Shown: positions 10,250 to 23,610 of the stretch, piece after piece | Layout: each line of letters begins with the position of its first letter | Numbering within the stretch: the stretch's first letter is position 1 | Source: Hymenochaete sp. R1 | Lineage: Eukaryota > Basidiomycota > Agaricomycetes > Hymenochaetales > Hymenochaetaceae | Length of the DNA stretch: 64,000 bases | NCBI GenBank assembly: GCA_019400425.1 | Contig: JAFREE010000069.1 | Span: 59,524-123,523, forward strand | Reading direction: 5' to 3' | The notes under the pieces: model-generated | What the model was told of the DNA's origin: nothing | Database searches by the model: none | Seen by the model: the letters and a program-made list of their open reading frames with translations, nothing else | Program-made: the position numbers and the translations under genes

Positions 10250-13200
10250 AAACGAAAAGTGTTCTAGCCGAATACCATTTTCCTTCCAAGTCATGTTATG
10301 TCTCTTATGGATCACCGGTAGCTTGGCCTTGTATAGCTTCTGGTATGGTCTTTGTCATAGTGCAAGACACCGTTGTAGTTGACATGAATCACATCCACTA
10401 GATGTATCGTTGAATGTATGGATATTTCTGTAATCAATCGTCGTTCTTGTTCACTCTGTGGGATGTCCTATATGTCCCCTCCACGATTCTGGATTGAGCT
10501 CGACAGATTCATCAGTGTCTGAAATTGAGTAAGCAAACGATATTTATTGGCATGGTTCTAATGCCATACTTTGAATCTGTGAAGCCAGGTGAACCTTCAC
10601 CTCATTTTCGCCGTTCTGCTGTCGGAAGGAACTTACCTTCTCTCGGCTTTTGATAGGAAATGAGGAACCGTAAACCTTGTGAGTTAGTCGCGCGGACTGC
10701 ACGTGTCCGGCGGCGCAATGTGAAGAGTCTCAGAAGTTTGGATATGAGTCTAAAGCACGAGTTGCACGTTGATAAAGGGACGTGAAGGTAACCATTGTGG
10801 AATACAACCTTGCTACTTTGACTGACTTGCTCCTTAGACTGGGTCAGTCCAACAATTTGGTTGAATGCATATGCCTGTGTTTACGTCTCTAATCTACTGA
10901 TACTTTCTTATTTGAGCTTTTTTGCTTTTTTCTCCCTGGAGGAAGCTCTAAATAGCTCCCGCGACTCCCTGGATTGCGACGTCGAGCGTTCCTTTCCGCA
11001 CGTCTTTGGCGGACGCGGACATTTCCAACAGAAACAATGATTTCCGCTGCGTAGTCACCCACGACTTCGATATGATAATACTCAGGGACTCTTTCCATGT
11101 CGGTCACAGTCACTGTCTCCACGGTTTCCTGCGCCGAGTCTATGGATGAAGCCCCCGATCGTGAGTTGAGCGGATATGGACGAGTGGTGTTACCGCCGGT
11201 TTGCTTACTACATTCTAACGAGTTTCTTGTGACGAGTGTAACGTCTACGCCTTTATTCTGCGATGTCTAGGGCTGGGTGTATTTCTCTTAGGTATCGACT
11301 TCGGCATCGGCCGTATATATTAAATTTGGCAGCTTGTTGTGGGTGCAGCCCCTCTTGACCGATGTTTAGCGCAGAGGCAATCACCACATTCGATCGCAGG
11401 TTGCCCCAGATGCAAAGATGTCTATTATTTAACCTTGAAAAGTGCAGGTTCGAATCTCTACCTATTGGGTGCCTTCGGAATGGGGTTCCATAGGCAGGCT
11501 AGAATGATACTCTGGCCACTTTCGAAGGTATTCACCTACAAGGCCTTTGAACGAACCAAAGTTCTTCATTTGACGCTGAACTAAGAAGGTTCGTACCTAG
11601 GCCTATAACTCTAATACTGTTCCCTCGGTTTCTCTATTGATTGCACTTGCCAAAGAAATGTACTACTCCTCCCTCTTCGGCGCTTCTGAGCAATCAAAGA
11701 AGCTGTACGAAGATTTGTGGTCTCTCTCGTCCGCCACCTACGGTTCGTTCATCGTAATATTTGGTGGAGATGGTCGCTTTTTGGTGAGTATGTCCCTTCC
11801 GGTTGATAATATTCGGAATTTTGGCATGCTCTGCCTATCCGAACTTTTTCTGACCAACTACTGGTGTGTCGGTCAGGATTTTCCCGGGCACTGACAAACG
11901 TTACTTTACACAATGTTCTATCGCAGGTTTATTCCCAGTCGGAACTTCATGTGGCAAGTTCCGATTTCTATCGCACTTTAGCTCACTCACTCTAAACTGC
12001 TCCTGGGACGCTGTAGCGTGGTAATGTGGGATCGACTCCCGAAACTCTCGAATGCGGGAGATATCAAGCTGGCTCAAGGCAAAATGCGGTACTAACCGTT
12101 TCTAATCTAACGCAGAGTAGAGTTTAGTATGCAAGGGCGAAACCAAAAGTGCCTGAGCTCGAAATGGTAAACCCCGGCTAAGTAGCAACCACTTCATTGA
12201 GTTTGTCGAGGAACCGGCACCTTTTCGTCCGCGCCACACCTGATGTAAGTGTTATGAGGCACCTAGATTGTTGAGTGACTAGTTTTCAGAGCTCATACGA
12301 CCTTGGCGGGAGGATCCAGCGCATCCGCCACCTTTCTGTGTGACGGGTAGATCGTTGTCGCCGGATTTTCTGGAGTTCGGTCAAGTTCAAGCTTGGCCGT
12401 TAAGCCCGCCTTTTCGAACTTGGACCGAGCTTGCAAATTAATCAACGTGCCTTTGATTCGAAAGTTAACGAAAGTTTATGTGGCGTTCATGCGGCTGAAG
12501 TCCACACCCACACCCCTTGGACGCGGAGGCTCGGTATTATCGGGCCGAGACGGGCGCTAACAAGAGGCGCGCAAGAGAAATAACGCATAGCTGTAGGGCA
12601 GTTATACTCTGGTTCGTAGCTGATCAAATATCATGTTTTGTCGGGATAAGTACTCCGATGGTCAAATAACAGTTTAGCTCAATTTTGTTTTGTCCGCTCA
12701 GTGATCCGTTGACATTACCCACCATGGAACGAGTTCTCCAAAAGCATCAACTGACCGTCCGTGTCCTTCATGAGTCAGTGTTTCATTTAGCGCCGGCATA
12801 TTCATTATAGTGGCTATACTTATGCGAAGCTTCTGCATGGTACGCACCAGACGAAACGGGGTTTCTCGAAGATTTTGCAACGAGTGCCACAATCACGGTT
12901 TTCTCCAGACCGTATGGAAGCATCCGGTCGCATTTTTGTGCCTCCGCCTGTCATATCCCGAGTCCGACATATTCATTAATAATTTCCATGCAGACATCCG
13001 GATCTCATCCGCGTGCCTCCGTTTTCGTCTCGCAGCGGATGAGTCGGCGTAGGATCAAGATGTCGGATAATTTCTCGACAACCTCCAATCAAGACCGACT
13101 TTGCTGGCATTCGAGTTTGGTATGGAAGAAAACCGAAACCGTCGCGTGTGATCCAAGTCATTGCAGTGCTCTATGGACGAAATTTGACGTCGTAGAGCGC

Positions 13201-16200
13201 TTGTTAGATTTGGTGATTTATTATTATTATTTTCTGTAACTCGATATGTGACCCTCCATTGGCTTCCAAGTTGTTGTGAGTAATCAGTGTTACTTTTATG
13301 CTGATAACCCTATCTCAGTTTATTTCCTTATTTTATCAGGCTAACAGCCGTTCTTCGTCCAATTTCTGACCCCCTCATTCCGCCCTATCGCACAGGACTC
13401 GGGCTGTTATGCATGACTTCATACCAAGGCGACGGGAACTCGTACGTGGGAATCCAAGGACCAACTAAGAGGCACAATACCACAAGATAAGGACCAGAGA
13501 AAGATTTCGTTAGGCACGGGGGTGTTCTCAATATTACTCACCTTCGTAAGCTTTCCCATCATTACCATTAATGGATCATCTGCGCCCACGTATGTTCAAT
13601 TTGAGTTGAGAGGGTCACCGACGGTCTGAAGAAAGTTGAATATCATATAGGTCGTTGGCATCGTTGCGCACCCCCGGTTCTTTGAGGTGGAGTTGGGAGT
13701 ATTACACGACATACATTGACGGAGACACGCGTCCGTTAAGGAACAATACGAGACCAGGAACCCCGTGTGAACAGGAACATACGGAATACAAAGGTGGACG
13801 ATCCTATTCAACGGACTGATGTGTTGCAGTTGCGCGACCAATAGAGTTTGCTTCCGCGCCCGCGTCCGCGTTCTCCGTCCCCGACACCAAGATCAAGTCA
13901 GGTCCCAGACGTCCAAGGCTACCTCGCAGTCGTCGTTTAACCCACTCCCCTCGTTCGTATTTCCCCTTAAACCCGTGCGTCATGGTAATTTGCTCGTCCC
14001 TCGCCCGCGCGGCAGCCACTTTTGCTTCTACAGCGACCCGCCCTGTCTCCCGCGGACCCATTAGTCGTATTCAGTTGATGCGAGTACGGATATGGATGCG
14101 GATGATTCTAGTTACGGAGGAACTTGAAGAGAAGCAAAGACTGCGCAGAGAGCAGAGATAAGCCCTCAGCTTGCTTGCTTACTTGCAAGTTGACTCCTCC
14201 TCCTTCGAACCATTCAGATTCCGAGTAGTTCTCCCCGGGGGCGGGCTCTATTTTTTGTCTCTCCCTTTTGTCTCTTCTCTTCTCTTCTCTACCCTACCCT
14301 TTCTAGCTCTTTTGGCTCGGTTTGTCCACCCCCTCTTCCTAAGCGGCGAACGTCGTCCGCCGATGATGATGACGATGGCGATGACAAGGAAGAAGACGAA
14401 GAGAGAGAAATAAGGTAAGGGTTGGGTCACGAGAAGCAGCGCCAATAGTGCGCTGACGTCTCACTTCTCGCCTCTCTTCAACATAACATGGTTCGCGGGA
14501 AGGACACGAGGCTCTGGTGGCGTCTGGGGGAGGGGGGCAGGAGGATCATTCAATTATGCACGCGCACGCGGCGGCGATGAGCTACGAGCATCGAGCACAG
14601 GCGCTAAGTGGCTGAAATTATGTACATTGACATTGATCGTACGTTGAAACACAAATCAATATTAATATTCATCTGTGAACCCAGAAAAAAAAGAATAACA
14701 TCCGTGACGCCTTCAAGCTCGTACTCGTCTTTTCCTTCATTCCCGGAGTCCGGTTTGGACGAAAGCACGGTCTATAATTGTACGTCTGTGCGGACGAGAC
14801 GGGAACGCATTTCATAACTCTGATTTTTCTGAATTCAAGTGGAAAAGAAAGGAATGTGCATGTGCCTTATTTTTGGATCGCATTGTAGCCAAAAAAAAAA
14901 CCCTCGAAGACCAAAGAACGGGTCGCTTCCAACGGAGTCAACTACTACTGCCAGTGGTACCCATTCCATCCCCCCGTCTTCTCTCATTTCGAATGGTCAA
15001 GCTCTCGAAGCGAATTCTCGGACATCCGATTCTCTGGGTAAAAGAGGGGCTGGGAGGTCACAGCAGCGCGGCGCCGACTCACGTTCTCCGAGCCCGATGC
15101 CACGCATCACGCTTAGATACATGTACCATTACCCAACGTGAAGTCAAAAACGCTTTGTCCTCGCTCGCCGATGACCTGTTTACGAGAAGGACGACGACTC
15201 GGAATTAAGAGTTCAGAGAAGAGAAGCTTAATCTGTTCTGGAGGTCCAGCGATAGCAGATAGCCGACGCGGTCGCCACGATGCCTTTACCGGGCGTTCCC
15301 AGAATGGTGCAGATGTTCGTCCACCTCGGATTTTGCTTTATTGGCCCTCGGACGGAGGATTGTGGTGTTGCTTGGTATTTGGGGTTAAGGATCTGAATAC
15401 AGATTCTATTTTCCTTTTGAAATACGTAAGTTGGTTGGTTGTAGCAGAGAAATTGGTTGAGAAGAAGGTAGGTCACCTCCTATCTTTACTGCGAGAAGGG
15501 GGGTCGATCGGAACTTCCTCCAATACATGGATGAGAAACGACCTTGTCTCCTATCCTATGCACGAGACACTTGGCGATAGTAAGACTCGAAATGCATCTG
15601 TTTACATTGGCACCATAAAGCTCGCCACCTGACCGTTAATGAAAGTTCCTCAAACATCCTAACGTCGACCATTTTCTTGCGCCGCTCAACAAAAGCAAAA
15701 AGCGGATCAGAGCTGGCCCACCGTGACGGAACCTGAATCTGAAACATAGTCCGCTCTCTAATAAATGTAAGCAAACTCGTACAAATACTGCACCGGAATG
15801 TCTTACGCGGCGTCGCATCTCTCAAAGCAGATCGTTCTTCGAAGCTGAAAGAGGCACAGCGCGGTAGGAGGCAGGGTTCAAACCTCAAAGAGAAAAGAAA
15901 TGGAAACGTGGAGAATGCAGATCCCCATTCCTAACAGGAATCGGCTCGAACGGCTTGACTTACTTACGACACTGAGAGGAGCTTAGCCACCAGCCACCAA
16001 CCAATGAAGGGATGCCGCTGAAACCGCAATGTCTTTGAGCCGATGAAGATCTTCTCCAGTCCTTCTAGTTCCGTGCGATTGTCGCCTTTGGCTGAACGAA
16101 TGCTGTACGGGGGGAGTACTGCCTCTACCTCCTATGCTATACTGAGCTGAGAGCCAAGATGGAGATTCAATCGATCCCGGCGCGCAGCAAAGCCGGCCGG

Positions 16201-16571
16201 ACAAGAATAGCAAAGAATGAGGTGGCGACGAGAAGAGTGCGATAATAGTTCTTAGCGTACCGTCCGTGCGAGTCCGACCACGAAATCTGAGACATGGAAA
16301 ACGCAATAGCGGACAAACTGGTCTGTTGGCAGGATCAGGATTGGAAGAAGTCCTAATTTTGAGACTCTGACCTCCAGACGGGGCGCGGAAAAGCAGAGGA
16401 AAACTGTGTCGTGAAGTATACTGACAAGGCAGACATGACAAAGCGCATCATCTAAGGAAGGAAGACAAGACCTAAGCCCGCCGCCGTCCATATGTAAATT
16501 GTCCAAGCACACGCACACGCACCAGTACGAATGCAGAACATGGAAGACGCGTCGGTGCCACATCAACATCA

Positions 16572-16591
16572 TTCGTTCGTTCGTTCGTTCG
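16572..16591. repeat. (TTCG)5 microsatellite
   Basis: Five perfect tandem TTCG units in a non-coding region. Confidence 0.9.
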
Positions 16592-17232
16592 CGAAGTCGA
16601 GCGGTAAAAGCCTATAGGAAATGGTCCCGAACGCCACAGACAGGACCTCGAGTCTTCCTCTCCTTTCCCTTTTCCGTGAGTCCGACTCCCCAGTCAATCT
16701 GGCGTTCGGAACCGTAAAAAAACAAACAAAACCCCAAGACGCCACAATCCACTTTCTGTCACGGTGTTGCCCGGAGTCTTCGGTAAATGAAAAATGAGAA
16801 CATCAAGAAGCACAGATGTGGATGTGGCGGCGGCGGGGGGAGGAGGGGAAGCTCGCTCGAGGGACTGAGTGCTTTTTGACACCGAAGCCAAAGCCATAAT
16901 GATGTTATAATGATAACGTACGCGCGGATTGCCGGTCTGCTGGTCCGCACGTCCTACGAAACAGAAACAGCAAGCCGAACAGCTGCTAAATAGTCTGGCA
17001 GAACCCTACCTACCGAGCATTCTTGTCCGACTCGTCCGAGATTGAGATGGCGGGACGGAGCTTTGCGTCCAGCTTGACGTCTCGGTGTCGTGATTCGGAT
17101 ATAAAAATTAAAATTGATATGACAGAGGAAGGGTGCGCGGAAGGAGAGGGGTTGGGCACGGGCAGCGTGTAGATCCATGAACGAGAACGAGAGCGCATGG
17201 GGACTTTCACCCGCCGTTAGTACCAGTTCCTT

Positions 17233-17254
17233 TGACTCTGACTCTGACTCTGAC
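17233..17254. repeat. (TGACTC)n microsatellite
   Basis: Three to four tandem copies of a TGACTC hexamer. The unit resembles an AP-1/Gcn4-type site, but the tandem array in a gene-poor stretch is more simply a microsatellite. Confidence 0.75.
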
Positions 17255-18965
17255 AGAGTGACACGATGGCGTTGTTAAGCTTGTAGTACTAGTACTGTCA
17301 ACAACACGCTCGAGTTCGTCGTCGTCGCAGAATACAGTAGAAATAAAGCCGCAGAGACTCGATGCACGAACAAGAGATGGCGTTCGAGTTGTTGGTAGAG
17401 GAGGGAAAGGCGAGTGTTACTGTTGTATCCTTTGAGTCGTGACTGTCATTGTCGTAGATAGCGGTGAATTATAATAGATGAGTTGCCATCACCCATGGGA
17501 TGCGCTGAACCTATACGAACGCTCGAGTCGCGGTACCACTCAAAGGTCAGAGGCAAGCGGAAGGAAGAGGGTAATGTAGATCGACACAGATCCGCATTCG
17601 TAAATTAGATGCTCTCTTCTCTTAGGCCGGAAGTAATATTAATTTCCTGCGCACAACGTTCACGCTCGCAGACTTAAAAAAACTTCGAATCTCTTTTTGG
17701 TACAAGACATCACACGCACGCACAAGAAGAAAATATAATCGATGTTTCAAAGCCTTCAATTCCAACTTCTATTATGTTGCGATTCCACTTCACAAGAGGA
17801 CGGGGGCGGGGGGTGCGATCTACATTCGGGCCCCTCAAGATTTCGATGATAACGAGTCAAGTAAAACAGAAAATGAAAATGAAGCAAATAGAACAAAAAC
17901 AAAAAAGCCGAAAGGAAAAAAAAATGATGAATGAAGAAAGGTGTCTAATGCGTATGATGATAGAGAATAGGAAAGGAAGAAGTAAGGAGAGGAGATTGCG
18001 TATATGCACGGGATTCGATCATAGAACTGAACAGGAACCAAGGCAAGAAGTATTGCATGCAAAGAAGAGAAAGGCGAGAGAAAAAAAGGTAACGAGCGAC
18101 TTTGCGTTGTTGTTTTGGAGATAAGGAAGAGAAGAAGAGAGAAAAGAAAATCAAGATGCATGGAGATGAACGGGCGATATCGAGGGTGGTGATAATTGGT
18201 TGGATTGTACTGCGGGATGGGAATGCATATGCACAGATGCTGAGTTGTGTGTTGTCGAGAAGATGCGAGGGGGACCAGAGGCCCAAATATGTTATCTTGT
18301 GAAAGGGAAGACGGAAAAGGAAAGGAAGGAGAGGGGGGAGGAGTAGGGGTAAAAAGGTGACAATGGGATGGACGGACAAAGGGAAGAAAGGTTGGGGAGT
18401 GTTGATACAGTGGACAGGATTCGTTTTCTTTACTTCATTCGTTTCCGAGTTTTGTCGCTGCGTCGATGACGTGGGGTGGGGGGAGAGAATTGAATGTACG
18501 AGATGAAGATGATGTTCCGGGAAAATGCGATTGCTGGGGGGAATCAAAGGGAATCGAGTTGCGAGGGGGTAATCGAGAGATGACGAGATGAGAGAGAGAT
18601 GAGAGAGAAAAAGGCAGTCCGAGTTATATAAATGAATTGCGAGAAGGGAAAGAAAGGGTAGACGTGAGAATGTTTTTCATAGCAGTTGATGTTTTGTGCA
18701 GGGGAAGAGCAGGCGGAAAAACGAGGATGACGGATAGGGACAAGGGCAAAAAGACGTGAGAAGGACCGTGCAACAATCGGATGCATTGGGTTTCTTCTTC
18801 GAGCGGTCCAGGGTAAGGAGATGAGAGGTGGAGGTGGAGGCTTTCGTCACAGTCAGAACGATCACGCTGGGCCAGCAATTCTAAAGGTGCCGTTTCGGTC
18901 CCTGGGCGAACGCACGAAGACAGGCTGAAGACGGTAGAACCAATGCCTCCCAAGTGAAGACTCAA

Positions 18966-20418
18966 TCACTTCGTCAGCCTTCTGCCGCGCATGAACGGAA
19001 TCTCGAGGTGATCCACCACCTTGCCTTCATTGTTGAGAACGTCGCCATCTCGCAACAAAGGGGAAACGGGGCGGTGCGGTTCACGCCTGCGGCTGTCAGA
19101 CAAGTCGTAGAAGACGGGACAGTATTCGCTAAGCTCGGCCTCCTTGCGCCCCGCAATCCAGACGCCTTTTGGTTCGCTCCCCTTCTCATTGATGACGCCA
19201 GAGGGAATCTGGAGAGCAACGGGTGCGAATGGACGTAATTCACCCGTGAGCGATGCCCTTTTTGCCTTCCTATTCTCGAGTTCCAGCTCCTCCGCGGTCT
19301 CAGCAGCCGTCGGGCGTTTGATGATTGGGAAATTCATCATCGCGTCCAATTCATCTTCACTGTCCTCGTCATCGTCGTTCGGGAACGAGACTATTTGAGT
19401 GGGTGGGCGAACAGACCGTGTCGAGTTGAATCGCGGTTTCGTTATCGACGAAATCGGAAGCTGGACGGTAGTGGGGCGATACACAGTCCGTGCCAAAGCG
19501 AGTGGCGGGAGGTCGAGAGGCGATGTGACGGGAGACAATTCCGAAGGTGTGGGACGAGGTGGCGGGCTCGGAGTGGCAGCACGAACGCAAGTGTGCTTGT
19601 GCACGCGAACTTCTGCTGGCTTGTCGTGCTTGAGTTTGTAGGCATCCCTAGCATCGAGAGCCTTCACCGGTCGAGGTAAAGAGGACTCGCGACCCCATGC
19701 CTGACGCAGTCTACGAGCGAACCCTTCGAAAACGTTGCCTGCCTGACTTGCTAGCTGAGCTGGCGAAGCGTGTACATGGGCGCGATGGGGAGGCGGCGAA
19801 GAGGGAGGAGAAGTAAAAGAAGGGGAAGCAGGCGTGAGAGATCGTACGAGCGCCTCTCCTGCTCGCCCAGAGCTGGGATCGTTGCTCAAAACGGAGACGG
19901 GGCTAGTTGTTCCTGGCGCCCGAGAGGGGGACTGCTGAGGAGTGCAAAGAGCGGGCATGGCAGGCTTTTGGCGGGACAGCGGAAAGTCTGGTCTGGGCGC
20001 CTTGTACTGAGGAGAAGGTGTGACGAGAGGTGAAGGTAGGGGAGAGGGAGAGCACGGCTGCACCTCCTGGGACCACTTGATGATCCTTTGAGCGTTGTAC
20101 ATCTGCTGCGTCGGGCCTTCGAGCTCGATACGAGGTTTCTGAAAGTGGCGAGGTTTAGATCGATGGGAGCGGACGTGGTCGCGTCTTGAGGGTGAAGGAG
20201 AGCGGGAAGAGGTGGAAGGCTCAGACAAAAGAAAACTGCGATTCTTGTCATCTCTTCTGCATGAACGCGAGCAGTAGCTCTTGCCCTTCTGTTGGATGAG
20301 AATCGGAGGTCAGAATTACGGATAAGCGAGAGTCAAAGAGCGAGGGTGGGAGAGGACTGACGGAGGTCTGCTTGTTGCAGGTCAAACACCAATCGATATC
20401 CAAGCCCATATCCATCAT
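18966..20418 (-). CDS. Ecl1-like life-span regulatory zinc protein
   Basis: Two exons (20362-20418 and 18966-20288), 459 aa. The N-terminus begins MMDMGLDIDWC and carries C11, C14, C25 and C29 in a CxxC...YCSxxC arrangement. This is the short zinc-binding signature of the fungal Ecl1/2/3 'life-span regulatory factor' family. The intron falls between the two cysteine pairs. The rest is long, Ser/Pro-rich and disordered, with a basic patch (RRDHVRSHRSKPRH) and a block near residue 330 with DDDEDSEDELDAMMNFP, typical of larger basidiomycete members. In yeasts the family promotes survival in stationary phase, possibly through zinc or transcriptional responses (family knowledge). The partner and DNA binding are unknown here. 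It is isolated between two gene-poor stretches of about 9 kb. Confidence 0.75.
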
Positions 20419-20589
20419 GAACGCCAGCTAGATACTCGTTGTTGTGAGGATGATATCGTCGTCGTCGATGTGGGCAAGAAAAGAGGAGGGGAAACGACGA
20501 GAAGTCGGGTAGGAGGGGGGGAGAGAGTAGGATGGAGGGACAAGAGGAGGATGGAGGAGAGCAATATAATATATACGGATAGAGCGATC

Positions 20590-20607
20590 AAGAGAGAGAG
20601 AGAGAGA
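20590..20607. repeat. (AG)n dinucleotide run
   Basis: Uninterrupted AG dinucleotide run upstream of the Ecl1-like gene, inside a purine-rich patch of the plus strand. Confidence 0.85.
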
Positions 20608-21081
20608 AATAAAGGGTATTTTTTTTGGGTCCTGGAGAGGAGAACAAGTAAGGTTTACGGCCAAGATCCGATAGATTGGCGCATAAGCTCAGGGTCCTCC
20701 TTCAGTCCCTATCAACTGCTATAAATGGAAGTCAATTGTCACTGTGTAATTTACAATTATTTTATTGCCATCTGTGACATGTCACGCGTCTACGTCCTCT
20801 GCCATCGCTCCCCATCGGACGACCGGAGAAGCACAACGCAGGGTGCATCAGCAAGGCATCTCCCGTTTTTCGCTTATGCTTCCTCACTTCTCAATTCAAC
20901 AGAACAGCTGGCTGGCTGCCTGTAGTGCTCCCGTCCGTCCTTCGCGTCTCCCACCATCCTCTTTCGTCTCTGTGGGTCTGGTCTGTCTGTGGAGAGTATC
21001 TTTCAAATGAGTATCAATGTCCATCACTCCACACAGCAAAATATCTCCAGCTTCATGGTCTGCGGTCTGCGTTGCTACTTG

Positions 21082-21098
21082 CCTACCTACCTACCTAC
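21082..21098. repeat. (CTAC)n microsatellite
   Basis: About four tandem CTAC units in a pyrimidine-rich region. Confidence 0.8.
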
Positions 21099-23583
21099 CC
21101 TACCTCTCTCCTGTCCGCGGCGCCAGCGTCGTCATCAAATATCAATATCAATGCTTACCTGCCAGCCATGCAATGTATGCGCGCATACTCCTCCGCTTCT
21201 CTGTGGTTCTTGAGCTTATCCCGTCCCGTTTCCTCTTGTTCTTCTGCTTCTCGTCTCATCCACCTCCTTGGTCTGTTTTTAGACTTGAACTCATATCCTT
21301 CAATTTTTCAAAGTCAGTCAGAGACCTCGGTGGGAGTCGAAGCTCGAACCCAGCTCCCCCTCTTCCCCGCTCCCTGCTCACCCCCTTTCTCATGGGATCA
21401 TCTTGTTCGTCCTTCTTCTTGTTCTCAATCCCACACTCTCTCCATGACCTTCTTTCGCCCACACTGATGGCGATGGTGACGGTAACATTGACGGTGACAC
21501 CAAATCTCTGCCTTTTCTTCCTTCTCTCCCTCTCGTTCCCGCCCCCTTGTCTTCTTTTCTGCAGATTCAGATTTGGACACCGACGCGAAAAAAGAAAAGA
21601 AAAGAAAAGAGAGAATAAGATGGAAATCGAAGTCAGGTCTAGGGAGCCATCTATTCCTGTCATCACCCTCGTTTCCTTCTCGTGCACCAAATGGGCGTCT
21701 CTGCCACCGGGACCCTCTCTCCCTCCTGCCTTCTGCGTCCCTTCCCTCGCGTTGTTTCCCTCCCCTCTGCCTCTCCCCGCCGGCATGGGTCCTTGCTTTG
21801 CTTTTGTGACCTTATGTGCTCCATCCTGGTTTGTATTCTCCCTCATGCCCATCTCAAGAAACAACGGGTCGCTTTGGCTCCTCAGTCTTTATGGTTCTCA
21901 CGTGCGCTGAGAATGCGGACGTCTCGCGATACTTCCCTGAGCCCTGATGGTAAGAAACGGATCTCATAGATGGGACGGGTCGTCGTCGTCATCATCATCT
22001 CCACGACCATTACCGCACACCCTGTCTGAAAGATCTTCGTACAATCTAGACGTCCATTTTGGCTGTTTCACGTTCACGACTTTGCGGTAATCGTTGTCCT
22101 ACATAACAATGAACCCCCTCGTTGTCGCCCCATTATCAACCTACGGATCCGAATCCTCCCTCTCTCTCCGTGTGCGCGTTAGGTCTCCGCTGTTGCGGGT
22201 GATGCGTATGCAAACTCCTCCAGATCTATATGACGATTGCCAAATGAAATTTCACAGAGGAAATTTTCTTTATCTCATTACAATCGTTTCCGCTGAAACA
22301 TGAAGCAGCAACGACGCTCATATCCATAGCCTACTCATGTAACATTCCCTTAATTCCGCACTCAGCTCCCAGCACCGCATTGACGTTGGGATGCACGAAT
22401 AGAACAATGCACGTCTTCTCATGATTTTGATATTTTATCCCCAACTTGGATCTGTCGAGCGACATTAAAGCGTCGGGACCTCTTTCCCATCACTGCTTGC
22501 TTGCTTATTTGTTTTGTTTATTTTCATGTGGGCGGGGAGATTAAATTTGAAGAGCTACAGTGCGGAAATGAATCGTAGAAATGAATCAATAAATAAATCG
22601 AGAAATGAAATGACACCGTCCGTTTGAGTTGAGGTGTTTGCCGTCCCGTCCCGTCCGTCCTCGAGGCTCCCGATTCCCGCTGCCACTGAGCAACTCCCGC
22701 GAGCCGCGAGCCTGTGGCGCGTAGCACGCTCGACAGGTCTCTGCTGTCAACCCATTTACTGCTCTTTGACGCACGCACGCATACACCTGCCAGCATCATT
22801 CTTTTTTTTTAAAAGAAAAAAACCCCCATTTCTTTTCATACCAATGAAAAAAAAAGATGATGTTAAAAAAGGATTTCCTTCGATTCATTAATCACGCTTC
22901 GATCGAAACCTATCAATACAATACTAGTACTGGAGACAATGACGCAAACCCTCCGTCAGCCTACAGATCAGATATTCGGGACTCGGTACCCGGACTCTTG
23001 TCGGCAGCTTGCAGTTCGCAGACGTCACAATGGACAATAAAAAAAAATAGAATAGAGTATAAATAAAAGCTACGATAGATTTTCTTTTCGGAGCGTCCTA
23101 GCGACCTCCGACGTGCGTAGGTAGGCGATCCGAAGAAAGAACAAGGTGGAGTAGACTCCGAGTAGACGACGAAGAGAGCCTTCAAAGTCTGAGAGTGAGA
23201 GGTATGTTTGGTCGGTCGGTCAGCATCCGAGTTTCTGTGGCTGGCGAAAGGGAACACCGAGTTGACAGCACCAGTGACACTTGCCTGATTTGCCGGATCG
23301 GCGGTAAAAGGACGATGACCTACGGTATAGAAGAAAAATGTAGCAAATCCGAGGGGATCTGACCTCCGAGTCAGAGACACTTGAGTGGGAGGAGTCAAGT
23401 ATCAGTATTACTAGTCAGCTTCCTTACAACTTTCGAGCTCGCCGATGTCAACGATAGGATTGATTAATGCGATCGAGCATTGCATCGGTAAGGTCGGTCG
23501 GCAAGGTCGGTTTTCATGTCACACGGGGAACGTGATTATAATCCAGTCAAAGATGTGCGTCATCATATCGAGCGACGGACTAC

Positions 23584-23610
23584 GACTGGCTGACTGGCTG
23601 ACTGACTGAC
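23584..23610. repeat. GACTGGCT/GACT tandem repeat
   Basis: Tandem GACTGGCT units that decay into GACT repeats; non-coding. Confidence 0.8.

Larger units (their letters stand above)
10250..18965. other. 8.7-kb stretch without a convincing gene
   Basis: No domain-bearing reading frame is seen on either strand. The left part (about 10250-13900) has mixed composition with weak coding-like snippets. The right part is low complexity. From about 17870 to 18650 the plus strand is strongly purine-rich, so the minus strand is a pyrimidine tract. Microsatellites occur near 16572 and 17233. It could hold ncRNA, decayed transposon sequence or the 3' flank of the Ecl1-like gene; none of these can be shown from the sequence. 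Confidence 0.45.

Noticed and set aside
10889..11272. Open frame on the minus strand with protein-like composition
   Set aside because: No start codon with good context, no domain and no supporting exons; an ATG upstream lies in another frame.
11340..11465. tRNA-like A-box and B-box (GGTTCGAATC near 11448)
   Set aside because: The T-stem and acceptor stem do not pair and the A-to-B spacing is too long without a clear intron.
11990..12060. Second tRNA-like patch with GGGATCGACTCCC
   Set aside because: Only a partial T-stem forms; no D-arm or acceptor pairing. Possibly a decayed SINE, but this cannot be shown.
15138..15632. 164-codon plus-strand frame
   Set aside because: Composition is not protein-like and no motif is present.
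20925..21910. Long plus-strand frames upstream of the Ecl1-like gene
   Set aside because: They come from C/T-rich low-complexity DNA and overlap in several frames.
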